Of a stretch of DNA of 14,603 nucleotides, positions 1 to 7,550 are shown one piece after another. This DNA is from Bacteroidales bacterium UBA6366 (GTDB taxonomy: Bacteria; Bacteroidota; Bacteroidia; Bacteroidales; UBA932). The notes below the pieces were generated by a model that was not told where the DNA came from, did no database searches, and worked only from the letters and a program-made list of their open reading frames with translations. Positions within the stretch are counted from its first letter, which is position 1. Every line of letters begins with the position of its first letter. The DNA is taken from NCBI GenBank assembly GCA_002438845.1, contig DJRG01000030.1, positions 1 through 14,603 of the forward strand. The letters run 5' to 3'. Made by a program: the position numbers and the translations under genes.

Positions 1-6
1 TGTTGT

Positions 7-25
7 TAATCGTCCAGTTTAGGAA
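7..25 (+). repeat. Leader repeat copy A (direct)
   Basis: The 19-bp sequence TAATCGTCCAGTTTAGGAA is here and is repeated exactly at 69-87. Its first 16 bases recur inverted at 317-332. This copy lies 62 bp upstream of copy B in the same orientation. A direct pair plus an inverted third copy suits recombination sites better than a simple operator pair. The window begins only 6 bp before it, so further copies may lie outside. Confidence 0.85.
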
Positions 26-66
26 CCACCATTCTCAAAAAACAGTCTTACTTCATATATAATTTG

Positions 67-84
67 GCTAATCGTCCAGTTTAG
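67..84 (+). repeat. Leader repeat copy B, left arm of inverted repeat
   Basis: These 18 bases, GCTAATCGTCCAGTTTAG, are the exact reverse complement of 317-334. The match continues imperfectly outward (62-87 against 314-339, 24 of 26 matching). The arm lies upstream of the promoter that faces susC. Together with copy C it bounds a segment of about 270 bp. Confidence 0.9.
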
Positions 85-230
85 GAATATTCATCAAAGC
101 CTCGACTCAATTCAACAGCCTTCTTAAGACGGTTTGCCATGAGGGCCGCCAAAGGTGCGAAAAGGATTGCGGTAGCCAAAAATCAAAGTTATTTTATCAA
201 ATATTCGCTTAAAGTTTAGGAGTGTTACTA

Positions 231-238
231 TATTTTTG
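231..238 (+). promoter_or_regulatory. Putative -7 box of susC promoter
   Basis: TATTTTTG matches the Bacteroidota -7 consensus TAnnTTTG exactly. No good TTTG -33 element stands 19-21 bp upstream (only TTCG at 204-207, spaced too far), so the promoter may need an activator. Transcription would start near 245, giving a leader of about 120 nt before the ATG at 368. The box lies inside the inverted-repeat-bounded segment. Confidence 0.5.
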
Positions 239-265
239 TGACGAGTATGTCATTGAATTGACAAC

Positions 266-303
266 GTCATTGTTAATGACACTGTTTAATTGATAATCAA
301 TTA
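266..303. promoter_or_regulatory. Two palindromes in the susC leader
   Basis: GTCATTgttAATGAC (266-280) is a perfect 6-3-6 palindrome, and TAATTGATAATCAATTA (287-303) is a perfect 8-1-8 palindrome. A related half-site pair, GTCATTGAATTGAC, precedes them at 249-262. They lie just downstream of the expected transcription start. They could be regulator-binding sites or short RNA hairpins in the leader. No regulator can be named from the sequence. Confidence 0.4.
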
Positions 304-316
304 TACATTTGTTTTA

Positions 317-334
317 CTAAACTGGACGATTAGC
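317..334 (-). repeat. Leader repeat copy C, right arm of inverted repeat
   Basis: CTAAACTGGACGATTAGC is the perfect reverse complement of 67-84. It lies 33 bp before the susC start codon, in the untranslated leader, so an inversion between B and C would flip the promoter without touching the coding sequence. An open frame does run through it from a TTG at 290, but the signal peptide begins at 368. Confidence 0.9.
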
Positions 335-367
335 AAAATCATAACACCATTATTTAAAAAACAGTTT

Positions 368-3300
368 ATGGGTAAACGATTAATTACGATCCTGCTTGTG
401 CTTCTGACAGTCGGAACACAGGCATTCGCCCAGTCCTCCGTCTCCGGAAAGGTCACGGACAAGACTGGAGAACCTCTGGTCGGTGCCAGTGTTCTCATCA
501 AGGGAACCACCAACGGCACAATGACAGACGTCGACGGCAACTACAGCCTCTCCGGGCTTAAGTCAAATTCTGTCCTCGTCTTCTCATCCATCGGCTTCGA
601 AACTCAGGAAGTCTCTGTCGGCAACCGGAATGTGATCAATGTCACCCTCGCCGAAGAAGCTGAATTCCTCAACGACGTGGTCGTTGTGGCTTACGGTACC
701 GCGAAGAAAAGAGACCTCACCGGAGCGATGTCCTCAATCAAGGGCGATAACATCAAGGCGCAGAGTGTGTCTTCAATCTCCCGCGCTCTCGAGGGAGCGG
801 CACCAGGTATCCAGCTATCATCAGTTGATGGTCAGCCTGGTATCGATATGGCCATCCGTGTCCGTGGAGCTTCATCCACCTCTGATGGTTCCGCAGTGGC
901 GCTCGTGGTGATCGATGGCGTGCCGGCTCAGACGTCGAACCCTCTTTCCACCATCAATCCTTCCGACATTGAGAGCATCTCAGTGCTCAAGGACGCCGCC
1001 TCAACAGCACTTTACGGTTCCCGTGGTGCCAACGGTGTTATCCTAATCAACACAAAGAAAGGCAGCGAAGGCAAGACTCAGGTGACATTCGACACCCGCA
1101 TCGGTTGGAACAGCGTTGGACAGTTCAACATGTCCAACATGACCGAAGCCTCCGACATTTATGAATATGCCTGGCTGTCAATCTATAACTCTTACCGCTA
1201 CGGTGTTGACGGAACAGGCAGACCTGGCGTTGATGAGAACGGAATTCCTTACACCAACTTCCAGAATCCTAACTACACACATGAGCAGGCAGCCGAGTTC
1301 GCTTCGCAGCATCTTTTCAACTATGTGAACAGTGAGACGAACTTCCAGCGTAACTCTCTCAACAACGCTCTCGTGTATGATGTTCCCGGGGCAAGGTATG
1401 TGTTCTCTGGTGGTACCGGCAACGCACGTTCATCCACAATGATGGACGCCTACCTTGTAAACACAAACGGCAAGCTCAATCCTGAAGCAAAGTACTTCCT
1501 TCCTAAGGACAGCAAGTACAACAGCCTCTTCGAGACAGCATTCCGCCAGGAGTACAACGCTTCGCTCAAGGGCGGCACCGAGAAACTGAACTATTTCGCA
1601 TCATTGGGATACACTTCTGATCCGTCTTACATTCCAACCTCATCTTTCGAGCGCTACAACGGACGTGTAAGCGTGAACGCCCAACCGCTCAAGTGGCTCA
1701 AATTCGGAAGCAACATCGGCTACACCCGCACGACCACCAATGAGATGGCTACCCGCTGGGGGCGTAACGCCGGTTCAGCCGGAGGAAATGTGTTCCGCTA
1801 TGTGAACGGTACCTCGTCCCTGATTTCCATCTATATGCTTGATGAGAATCACAACTATGTCTATGACTCCGAAGGCAACAGGCTTGAGAATGTGACAAAC
1901 AAAACAGAGACTTATTCTCCTCTCGGTCCTACCACAGGAAACGCATTCGGAAAGGGCGTTCATTCTGAATTTGACAAGAACAAGAACGAGACCATCCGCA
2001 GCATCTTCACAACCAGATCCTACGCTCAGGTTCTCTTCACCAAGGATCTCAACCTTCTTGTCAACTTCAGCTATGATTCTGACAACACCGATTATCTCCG
2101 CTACCGTGCCGCCGGCACATATAACGGTGGCACTAACGGTGGTCTCAACAAGACACTCACCAACAGGTTCATCCTTAACAACCAGACCCTCCTCAATTAC
2201 TCTCACGACTTCAGAAGCGGTCACCACGTCGATGCCCTGCTCGGTCACGAGTGGAATCACGACAAGTATCATTCAGTTCTCTATGCGTCTGGTTATGAGC
2301 TTATTCCGGGCTGGATTTCCGGTGGCAACTTCATCGGGCGCTACACCAACGGCGGAACAACTCTTTCTGGATCTCCAAGCTGGAGCCAGTATGAGGTGAA
2401 TATGGAGTCCTACATAGGACGAGTGAACTACAACTATGACGAGAAATATTACTTGAGCGCATCAATCCGTAGGGACGGTTCTTCCAAGTTTATGAACAAC
2501 AAGTGGGGAACATTCGGTTCAGTCGGAGCAAGCTGGGTAATCTCAAGAGAAGGTTTTATGTCAGCGGCAAGCTCTTGGCTTGACTTCCTGAAAGTCCGTG
2601 GCAGCTATGGTGTCCTCGGTAATTCAAACGGTATCGGCAGCTACACCAACCACACTTGGTCTTATTCAGCCACCTCATACCAGCAAGCGACAAACGGTAC
2701 CGGCATTCCAGCTGGCTACAAGCTCTCCAGTGGCGCGCTTGTGAATGACCAGCTCACTTGGGAAAAGAATAGGGAGTTTGACCTCGGTCTTGATTTCGGT
2801 GTGTTGGGCCGCAGGATTAACGGTTCAATTGACTTCTACAATCACGTTACACCTAACGCTTTCTACAGCGCCAACTACTCAGCTCTCGCCGGATCCGGCA
2901 GCGAGACCCTACAGCAGAACGCAGCGGTTCTCCGCAACCGTGGATTGGAGCTTGAGCTCAGTTTCGACATCATCCGCACAGATGACATGACGTTGAACTT
3001 CACCACCAACGGAACCCATTACAGAACAACTTTGATTGAAGTTCCAGAAGAAAATATCCCTGACAACACAAACCTTGACCTTCCTCAAGGCACATGGCAG
3101 GCAGGCGTAGGCTCATTCTCCGCCTCTGGAGCTGGAGGAGCCAGCATAGGTTATCTCCGTGGAGAAGGCCGCGACTGGTACAACATCTATCTGTACAAGT
3201 ACGCTGGTGTTGATAAGGAATCTGGTCTTCCGATGTACTGGCACCGCGTCACAAACGCTGATCTCGGTCTCAATGACGACGGCACGGCCAGATCCGCAGG

Positions 3301-3925
3301 ATATGACCACAACGGACGCTACAAGGATTTGAAGGCAGGCGAGAATGTGAAGACCCTTGTCAGCTCCGACGCTTCCCTCTACGAGATGGGCAGCGCGACT
3401 CCTGACTGGATCGGTGGTTTCAACATCAACTTCCGCTACAAGGACTTCGACATCTCCACACAGTTCGCCTATCAGCTCGGCGGTAAGTTCTTCAGCACGG
3501 AATATGGCAACGGTCTCTACGACAGCGGCTATGTCTCAGCGGTTTCAGAGCAGAAATCAACCGATCTTATCGGTGACACCTTTACCGAGAGCAACACATC
3601 CGCCTACTTCCCGATGCAGTGGTGGAACACTGACTATTACAATGGATCCACTTTCGGTTCCTGGAAGTACACCGATATGGCTCTCTTCAGCGCGTCTTAT
3701 CTGAAGTGCAAGAACATCACCATCGGTTACACTCTCCCTAAGAAGATCCTCAATGCGATAAAGGCAAGCACTATCCGCGTCTATGCTTCCGCTGACAATC
3801 TTTTCTATGTCTCAGCAAAGAAGGGTGTGGATCCGTCGATGTCAATCCTGGGTGGTTTCGAGGTTGGACAGTATGTCTATCCTTCAATGAGGACAATCTC
3901 TCTCGGAGCTAACATAACATTCTAA
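368..3925 (+). CDS. SusC-like TonB-dependent outer-membrane transporter
   Basis: This 1185-residue protein should be the outer-membrane channel that imports oligosaccharides using TonB energy, with the next gene product as its lid. The ATG at 368 is chosen because it opens a clean signal peptide (MGKRLITILLVLL, cleavage after AFA at residue 21). The frame stays open back to a TTG at 290, but that extension crosses the repeat and lacks signal character. In order it shows a carboxypeptidase-regulatory-like beta domain (about 24-100, SGKVTDKTGEPLVGASV), a TonB-box-like DVVVVAYG (103-110), a plug domain with the SusC hallmark DAASTALYGSRGANGV from residue 209, and a long beta barrel ending in the terminal phenylalanine of ISLGANITF. 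Length is usual for the family. No STN (anti-sigma signalling) extension is present, so ECF-sigma control through this protein is unlikely. Ligand specificity cannot be read from it. Confidence 0.96.
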   Translation: MGKRLITILLVLLTVGTQAFAQSSVSGKVTDKTGEPLVGASVLIKGTTNGTMTDVDGNYSLSGLKSNSVLVFSSIGFETQEVSVGNRNVINVTLAEEAEFLNDVVVVAYGTAKKRDLTGAMSSIKGDNIKAQSVSSISRALEGAAPGIQLSSVDGQPGIDMAIRVRGASSTSDGSAVALVVIDGVPAQTSNPLSTINPSDIESISVLKDAASTALYGSRGANGVILINTKKGSEGKTQVTFDTRIGWNSVGQFNMSNMTEASDIYEYAWLSIYNSYRYGVDGTGRPGVDENGIPYTNFQNPNYTHEQAAEFASQHLFNYVNSETNFQRNSLNNALVYDVPGARYVFSGGTGNARSSTMMDAYLVNTNGKLNPEAKYFLPKDSKYNSLFETAFRQEYNASLKGGTEKLNYFASLGYTSDPSYIPTSSFERYNGRVSVNAQPLKWLKFGSNIGYTRTTTNEMATRWGRNAGSAGGNVFRYVNGTSSLISIYMLDENHNYVYDSEGNRLENVTNKTETYSPLGPTTGNAFGKGVHSEFDKNKNETIRSIFTTRSYAQVLFTKDLNLLVNFSYDSDNTDYLRYRAAGTYNGGTNGGLNKTLTNRFILNNQTLLNYSHDFRSGHHVDALLGHEWNHDKYHSVLYASGYELIPGWISGGNFIGRYTNGGTTLSGSPSWSQYEVNMESYIGRVNYNYDEKYYLSASIRRDGSSKFMNNKWGTFGSVGASWVISREGFMSAASSWLDFLKVRGSYGVLGNSNGIGSYTNHTWSYSATSYQQATNGTGIPAGYKLSSGALVNDQLTWEKNREFDLGLDFGVLGRRINGSIDFYNHVTPNAFYSANYSALAGSGSETLQQNAAVLRNRGLELELSFDIIRTDDMTLNFTTNGTHYRTTLIEVPEENIPDNTNLDLPQGTWQAGVGSFSASGAGGASIGYLRGEGRDWYNIYLYKYAGVDKESGLPMYWHRVTNADLGLNDDGTARSAGYDHNGRYKDLKAGENVKTLVSSDASLYEMGSATPDWIGGFNINFRYKDFDISTQFAYQLGGKFFSTEYGNGLYDSGYVSAVSEQKSTDLIGDTFTESNTSAYFPMQWWNTDYYNGSTFGSWKYTDMALFSASYLKCKNITIGYTLPKKILNAIKASTIRVYASADNLFYVSAKKGVDPSMSILGGFEVGQYVYPSMRTISLGANITF

Positions 3926-3938
3926 AACACGGTTTGAA

Positions 3939-5624
3939 ATGAACAAGATTAAAACAATAGCCGCATTCGCGGCAGCATCACTTCTGGCATTCCAGTCTTG
4001 CTCTGACATGCTGGATGTCACAAACCCGAACTCGCTGAACGATGACCAGATCAGAGAATTGCTCTCGAGTTCAGATGAGACAAAGGTGAACGCCACCCTT
4101 GAAGCCATCGGCTCAGGCCTTGAGGCGTACATATGTCTGGCTCACGAAAAGTTGTCGGGTGGTTTCTCCAATGGCTACGCCAATGAGTTCTCAGTCCACC
4201 TTTCCCGTAATGTGGCGTGTGAGAACATGATCTATGGTGATGTCGCGAATTCCATAACCGATGGTTGGGCAAGCTACTACAATCACACTTTCAATGCAGC
4301 GGAAAAGAACGAGAACGCGTCTTGCTACGGATGGTGGTACAGTTCGTCTTACATCATCGCACAGGCGAACAAGGCTGCAACCTACCTCACGGACGAAGTG
4401 GCGACCTCTCCTAACGCGCTTCCTGCCGTGAAGACTTACGCCGCACAGGCCAAGACTCTCCGCGCTTATGGTTACCTCCAGCTTATGGAGCGCTTCCGCA
4501 AGGCGTACAAATACGGCGGCAGCGAGCAGCAGGGCATGCCTATTTACACCAAATACGCATACAACACCCCCGTAGCCCCTAGCACAGCGCAGGAGACATG
4601 GGAGTGGATCATCAAGGAACTTGAGGATGCCGGCACTTATTTCGCAGCCGGAAAAAACAGTGCCACAGACGGTTACACCACAGTTAACCCGACTGATCTC
4701 ACAACGTTCTACGATATCGACCGCACCTTGTCAGACTTTTTCCTTGCCCGCGCTTGCTTGGACTATGGTGAGTACGACAAGGCGATCGCTGCCTGCCAGC
4801 GTATCTTGGCGAAGTACCCAACCCTCATCGATGAGACTCACTATGGCGTTCAGACCAGCCGTCTTGACGACATCGCCACACCGCTGGATGACGCTTGGAA
4901 GAAGGGCAAGGATGAGGTCAGGAATGATGACAACGCTTTCCTGAGCATTCCAAGCAACCCGGAGGTGCTCTTCGGCTGGACAAGTGAGAGCAACCTCTAT
5001 TCGTGGAACAACCTCAACAGCCTAAAAGCTGGAAACAGCAAGAGCGGTCTCTTCCAGATCAGTGAGAGTCTTTACAACAAGATTGACGACAACGACTACC
5101 GTAAGGGCATCTTCGCGGATCACGAGGTTGAAAGTTACCCTTACTTCACAGACAATGGCCATGCGGCGAGCACGCTCCTCAAATACACCAATCTTAAGTG
5201 GGGAGCTACGATCTGCCAGAATGCCGATGAGCGTACTTTCACCAACATCAGTTCAGACCAAATCATATTCCGTTCTTCAGAGGTTCTCCTTATGCTGGCC
5301 GAGGCTCAGTATCAGGCTGGCAAGGAAGCTGATGCGAAGACTACACTCAACAAGCTTCTCGCGTCCCGTACCAAGTCGGGAGCTCCTACCCTTACATGCG
5401 ATAATTACAAAGGTGGTCTTGGCACATGGGAGCAGATCCAGCTTCAGTGGCAGATCGAGATGTGGGGCGAGAACGGCCTTGACTACTATTGCCACAAACG
5501 TTGGAACACCGACGCTGTCCGCCAGGGCGGAAACCACTGGAAGGATTATACATGGAGCGTTGAGGACATGGAGTGGCAGATCCCTCAAAAGGAACTCTCG
5601 ACTAACTCACACTGGAACAAGTAA
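3939..5624 (+). CDS. SusD/RagB-like glycan-binding lipoprotein
   Basis: This 561-residue protein is the SusD-type surface lipoprotein expected to cap the SusC channel and bind the incoming glycan. It starts 13 bp after the susC stop, so the two are surely cotranscribed. The signal peptide ends in a lipobox (AFQSC, Cys21). The mature N-terminus CSDMLDVTNPNSLNDDQI is characteristic of SusD proteins, and the acidic residues just after the Cys fit Bacteroides surface-export signals. The helical, TPR-like middle (AQAKTLRAYGYLQLMERF, then ARACLDYGEYDKAIAAC) and the late RSSEVLLMLAEAQYQAGK segment are family landmarks. The C-terminus (LDYYCHKRWNTD...WQIPQKEL) matches the usual SusD ending. No truncation or frameshift is seen. 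The sugar it binds is not predictable here. Confidence 0.95.
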   Translation: MNKIKTIAAFAAASLLAFQSCSDMLDVTNPNSLNDDQIRELLSSSDETKVNATLEAIGSGLEAYICLAHEKLSGGFSNGYANEFSVHLSRNVACENMIYGDVANSITDGWASYYNHTFNAAEKNENASCYGWWYSSSYIIAQANKAATYLTDEVATSPNALPAVKTYAAQAKTLRAYGYLQLMERFRKAYKYGGSEQQGMPIYTKYAYNTPVAPSTAQETWEWIIKELEDAGTYFAAGKNSATDGYTTVNPTDLTTFYDIDRTLSDFFLARACLDYGEYDKAIAACQRILAKYPTLIDETHYGVQTSRLDDIATPLDDAWKKGKDEVRNDDNAFLSIPSNPEVLFGWTSESNLYSWNNLNSLKAGNSKSGLFQISESLYNKIDDNDYRKGIFADHEVESYPYFTDNGHAASTLLKYTNLKWGATICQNADERTFTNISSDQIIFRSSEVLLMLAEAQYQAGKEADAKTTLNKLLASRTKSGAPTLTCDNYKGGLGTWEQIQLQWQIEMWGENGLDYYCHKRWNTDAVRQGGNHWKDYTWSVEDMEWQIPQKELSTNSHWNK

Positions 5625-5641
5625 TACAAAAGGCATTGAAT

Positions 5642-7051
5642 ATGAAAAAGATATTTTTGATCCTTTCCACCATTTTGGCTACAGTAGCGGCTGTTTCATG
5701 CCAAGACACGGATGAGACAGAACTCGTAGCCACCACAGGTGTGACCCTCAGCGCTACAGAGGTCTCTATATTTCCGGGAGAGCAGGTTGAACTTAAGGCA
5801 ACCCTTACTCCTGACAATTGCACAAGTTCATATAAGACTTGGGTATCTTCAGACGCGAAGGTCGCGACCGTTGACGTCTGGGGGCGTGTCGTAGGTCTCA
5901 CTCCAGGTGTGACAACAATAACCGTGACAACGGCTTCCGGCAAATGCACGGCAGACTGCAAGGTTACCGTCAAGGAAATTCCTGTGACAGGGGTGACTCT
6001 CAACAAGACGACCGCAACTGTTTACATCGGTGAAAACATAGAGGATCTCACCGCTACAATAACACCTGAAAACGCTTCAGACAAAACAATCACATGGACT
6101 TCATCTAACTCTGAGGTTGCAACTGTCGATGAGAACGGGAAGGTAACCGGAGTCGAAATCGGCAAGGCCACCATTACGGCCACCACCAAGAATGGAATCT
6201 CCGCATCCTGCGAGGTGACAGTGAACGTACGTACCCCTACCGAGCCAGAGACGGTCGAGCTTTGGAAAGGTGACAACGCCGGCTACCGCGGACTCTTCGG
6301 TGCTGATGCTGACAACGGCAAGACCGCTGGCATCGGTGGTTGGCTGAGTTACAAGGACGGTGTCGCATACTGGACAGAGAACACCACCGGAGCGGCGCGT
6401 AAGGCAACTCTGGAGCTCTCCACCGGCAGCAAGATCACCGTCAGTCAAGTGGATGCCAAAGACCTTGTGGGTAGTTACACGTTCTATACATATTCTTTCA
6501 AGACCACCGGTGTCAGCAACACTGTGATTGTGAACAATGGAGCCAGGCAACACGAGACTGCGGTTGAGTTCAAGGCCGTGGAGAATCCGACAACCATCAA
6601 CGGACACGTTCACAACCTTGATCTCGTGGGTCTGTACCTCGACTTCGCCGTTCCTGCCTCTCTCGAGATTGTTGACGGCACTCCTGTGATCTACACCTAC
6701 ATGTCACTTGATTACCAGAAGGTAAGCAACGGCAAAGAGGTGGCCTGCATCACACAGCTCACAAATAGTACCACTTACGGATCGAACATCTTCGCACCGC
6801 TTAAATTCGGTGTGAATGACTGCAACTACGCATGGATCGGCTGGGGCGTTGATGACCTCTTCGGTTCTCCTAAGTTCGGTATTGGCACACCAGAACAGAG
6901 ACTGGTTTCCGAAGGTATGTATTTCTGCGGTTTCTCATTTGTCGCCAAGGGGTACGCAGAGGGAGGATACTCTACCATTTACCAGTTAAACTACAATAAC
7001 AAATGGACTTATGATGGTGCAAACGGTGGCGCCTATTTCGCAAAGAAATAA
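5642..7051 (+). CDS. Lipoprotein with two Big_2 Ig-like domains, putative surface glycan-binding protein
   Basis: A 469-residue protein encoded 17 bp after the susD stop in the same operon. The ATG at 5642 is preferred over a TTG two codons upstream because it gives a standard lipoprotein signal (MKKIFLILST..., lipobox AVSC, Cys20) followed by an acidic stretch (QDTDETE). Two tandem bacterial Ig-like (Big_2) domains cover about 31-112 and 113-197. Each starts with a GVTL motif and carries the W-x-S-S-(D/N)-x-x-V-A-T-V core and the G-x-x-T-I-T strand. The remaining 270 residues or so are rich in Tyr, Trp, Gly and Asn, and I do not recognise them as a family. Position after susD is where SusE/SusF or SGBP proteins are encoded, and Ig-like spacers that hold a binding domain away from the membrane are known in such proteins. 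Surface glycan binding is therefore inferred from context, not shown. Confidence 0.85.
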   Translation: MKKIFLILSTILATVAAVSCQDTDETELVATTGVTLSATEVSIFPGEQVELKATLTPDNCTSSYKTWVSSDAKVATVDVWGRVVGLTPGVTTITVTTASGKCTADCKVTVKEIPVTGVTLNKTTATVYIGENIEDLTATITPENASDKTITWTSSNSEVATVDENGKVTGVEIGKATITATTKNGISASCEVTVNVRTPTEPETVELWKGDNAGYRGLFGADADNGKTAGIGGWLSYKDGVAYWTENTTGAARKATLELSTGSKITVSQVDAKDLVGSYTFYTYSFKTTGVSNTVIVNNGARQHETAVEFKAVENPTTINGHVHNLDLVGLYLDFAVPASLEIVDGTPVIYTYMSLDYQKVSNGKEVACITQLTNSTTYGSNIFAPLKFGVNDCNYAWIGWGVDDLFGSPKFGIGTPEQRLVSEGMYFCGFSFVAKGYAEGGYSTIYQLNYNNKWTYDGANGGAYFAKK

Positions 7052-7072
7052 CCCTCTGAAATAATACTCGGC

Positions 7073-7102
7073 AAGGGCAGGCTAAGAATTTAGCCTGCCC
7101 TT
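7073..7102. terminator. Hairpin terminator after the susCD operon
   Basis: A perfect 13-bp stem (AAGGGCAGGCTAA paired with TTAGCCTGCCCTT) closes over a 4-nt GAAT loop, 21 bp after the stop of the Big_2 lipoprotein gene. The stem ends in TT on the + strand and AA precedes it, so it could act in either direction, though the following T-run is short. It marks the end of the import operon and separates it from the AT-rich module that follows. Confidence 0.8.
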
Positions 7103-7179
7103 ATTCGCTATTAATTTGTTATCGTCGACCGATCGAACGGAATCAGTCCAAAAACTCAAAAACAGAAATGTTCGAAACA

Positions 7180-7219
7180 CCGAAAAGTTCGGAATAAACT
7201 TGCCGAAAAGTTCGGAATA
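7180..7219. promoter_or_regulatory. Tandem palindromic operators of the TA module
   Basis: The 17-bp sequence CCGAAAAGTTCGGAATA occurs twice in direct orientation (7180-7196 and 7203-7219), with a 23-bp period. Each copy contains the palindrome CCGAA-aag-TTCGG (7180-7192, 7203-7215). The second copy fills the space between the -33-like and -7 elements of the next promoter, and the first lies just upstream of the -33. A dimeric repressor bound here would block RNA polymerase. The natural candidate is the antitoxin or the antitoxin-toxin complex, as in autoregulated TA systems, but that is inference. Confidence 0.7.
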
Positions 7220-7230
7220 GCTTATTTTTG
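7199..7230 (+). promoter_or_regulatory. Promoter of the DUF6922-AbiEii module
   Basis: The -7 box TATTTTTG (7223-7230) matches TAnnTTTG, and CTTG (7199-7202) stands 20 bp upstream as a 3-of-4 match to the TTTG -33 element. Spacing is within the usual 19-21 bp. Transcription would begin around 7236, downstream of the ATG at 7233, which argues that translation starts at the second in-frame ATG (7254). Confidence 0.7.
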
Positions 7231-7253
7231 CAATGAACATCAGTATATATTCA

Positions 7254-7550
7254 ATGCAAAACAACAATGACGTAAATCTGTTTTCCGATTATCTGTTCTG
7301 GGATGTACGCAAAGACTCAATAGATCTCGACACTAACGAGTCCTACGTCATTAAACGTGTTTTGGAATTCGGCCAAATAAATGACTGGTATCAACTTGTA
7401 TCAAGGTACGGACTTGAAAGGATTGTGAGGGTAACCCAGAGACTAAGGAGATTGGATCCAAAGGCTTTGTCATTTATCTCATGTATTTCTTCCACTCCAA
7501 AAACAACATTCAGATGCTTTACCTCGAAACCATCAGCCCAGACACTTTGA
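7254..7550 (+). CDS. DUF6922-type protein, putative antitoxin
   Basis: A 98-residue protein. The segment LFSDYLFWDVRKDSIDLDTN, then YVIKRVLEFGQINDWYQLVSRYG, looks like the DUF6922 family of small Bacteroidota proteins, commonly encoded directly before AbiEii/AbiGii nucleotidyltransferases. The ATG at 7254 is chosen over 7233 because the -7 box ends only two bases before 7233, leaving no room for a leader. The C-terminus (LDPKALSFISCIS...) overlaps the start of the next gene by 37 bp, suggesting translational coupling. By position it should be the antitoxin and probably the DNA-binding repressor of the paired operators, the role AbiEi plays in classical AbiE systems. No canonical helix-turn-helix is evident to me, so repression is inferred. 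The region is visibly more AT-rich than the flanking glycosidase and sus genes, consistent with acquisition. Confidence 0.8.
   Translation: MQNNNDVNLFSDYLFWDVRKDSIDLDTNESYVIKRVLEFGQINDWYQLVSRYGLERIVRVTQRLRRLDPKALSFISCISSTPKTTFRCFTSKPSAQTL

Larger units (their letters stand above)
67..334. other. Candidate invertible promoter segment
   Basis: An 18-bp perfect inverted repeat flanks 232 bp that contain a Bacteroides-type -7 box (231-238) oriented toward susC, two palindromes, and an oppositely oriented -7-like box (TAACTTTG on the minus strand, 191-184). Invertible promoters bounded by short inverted repeats and flipped by tyrosine or serine recombinases are established in Bacteroidales, controlling capsules and SusC/D operons. 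That this segment inverts is inference. No recombinase gene is in the window. In the orientation given, the promoter would be ON for susC. Confidence 0.55.

Noticed and set aside
7..87. Copies A and B as the start of a CRISPR array
   Set aside because: There are only two direct copies, a third is inverted, and there are no further regularly spaced units or cas genes.
290..367. N-terminal extension of the SusC frame from a TTG at 290
   Set aside because: It crosses the inverted repeat and a palindrome, begins with a rare start, and pushes the clean signal peptide at 368 into the interior.
1775..2272. Antisense open frame of 165 codons within susC
   Set aside because: It has low-complexity Val/Glu-rich composition, no initiation context and full overlap with the transporter gene. 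It is treated as a shadow.
7233..7253. ATG at 7233 as start of the DUF6922 protein
   Set aside because: The -7 box ends at 7230, so transcription would start after this codon. The in-frame ATG at 7254 fits better.
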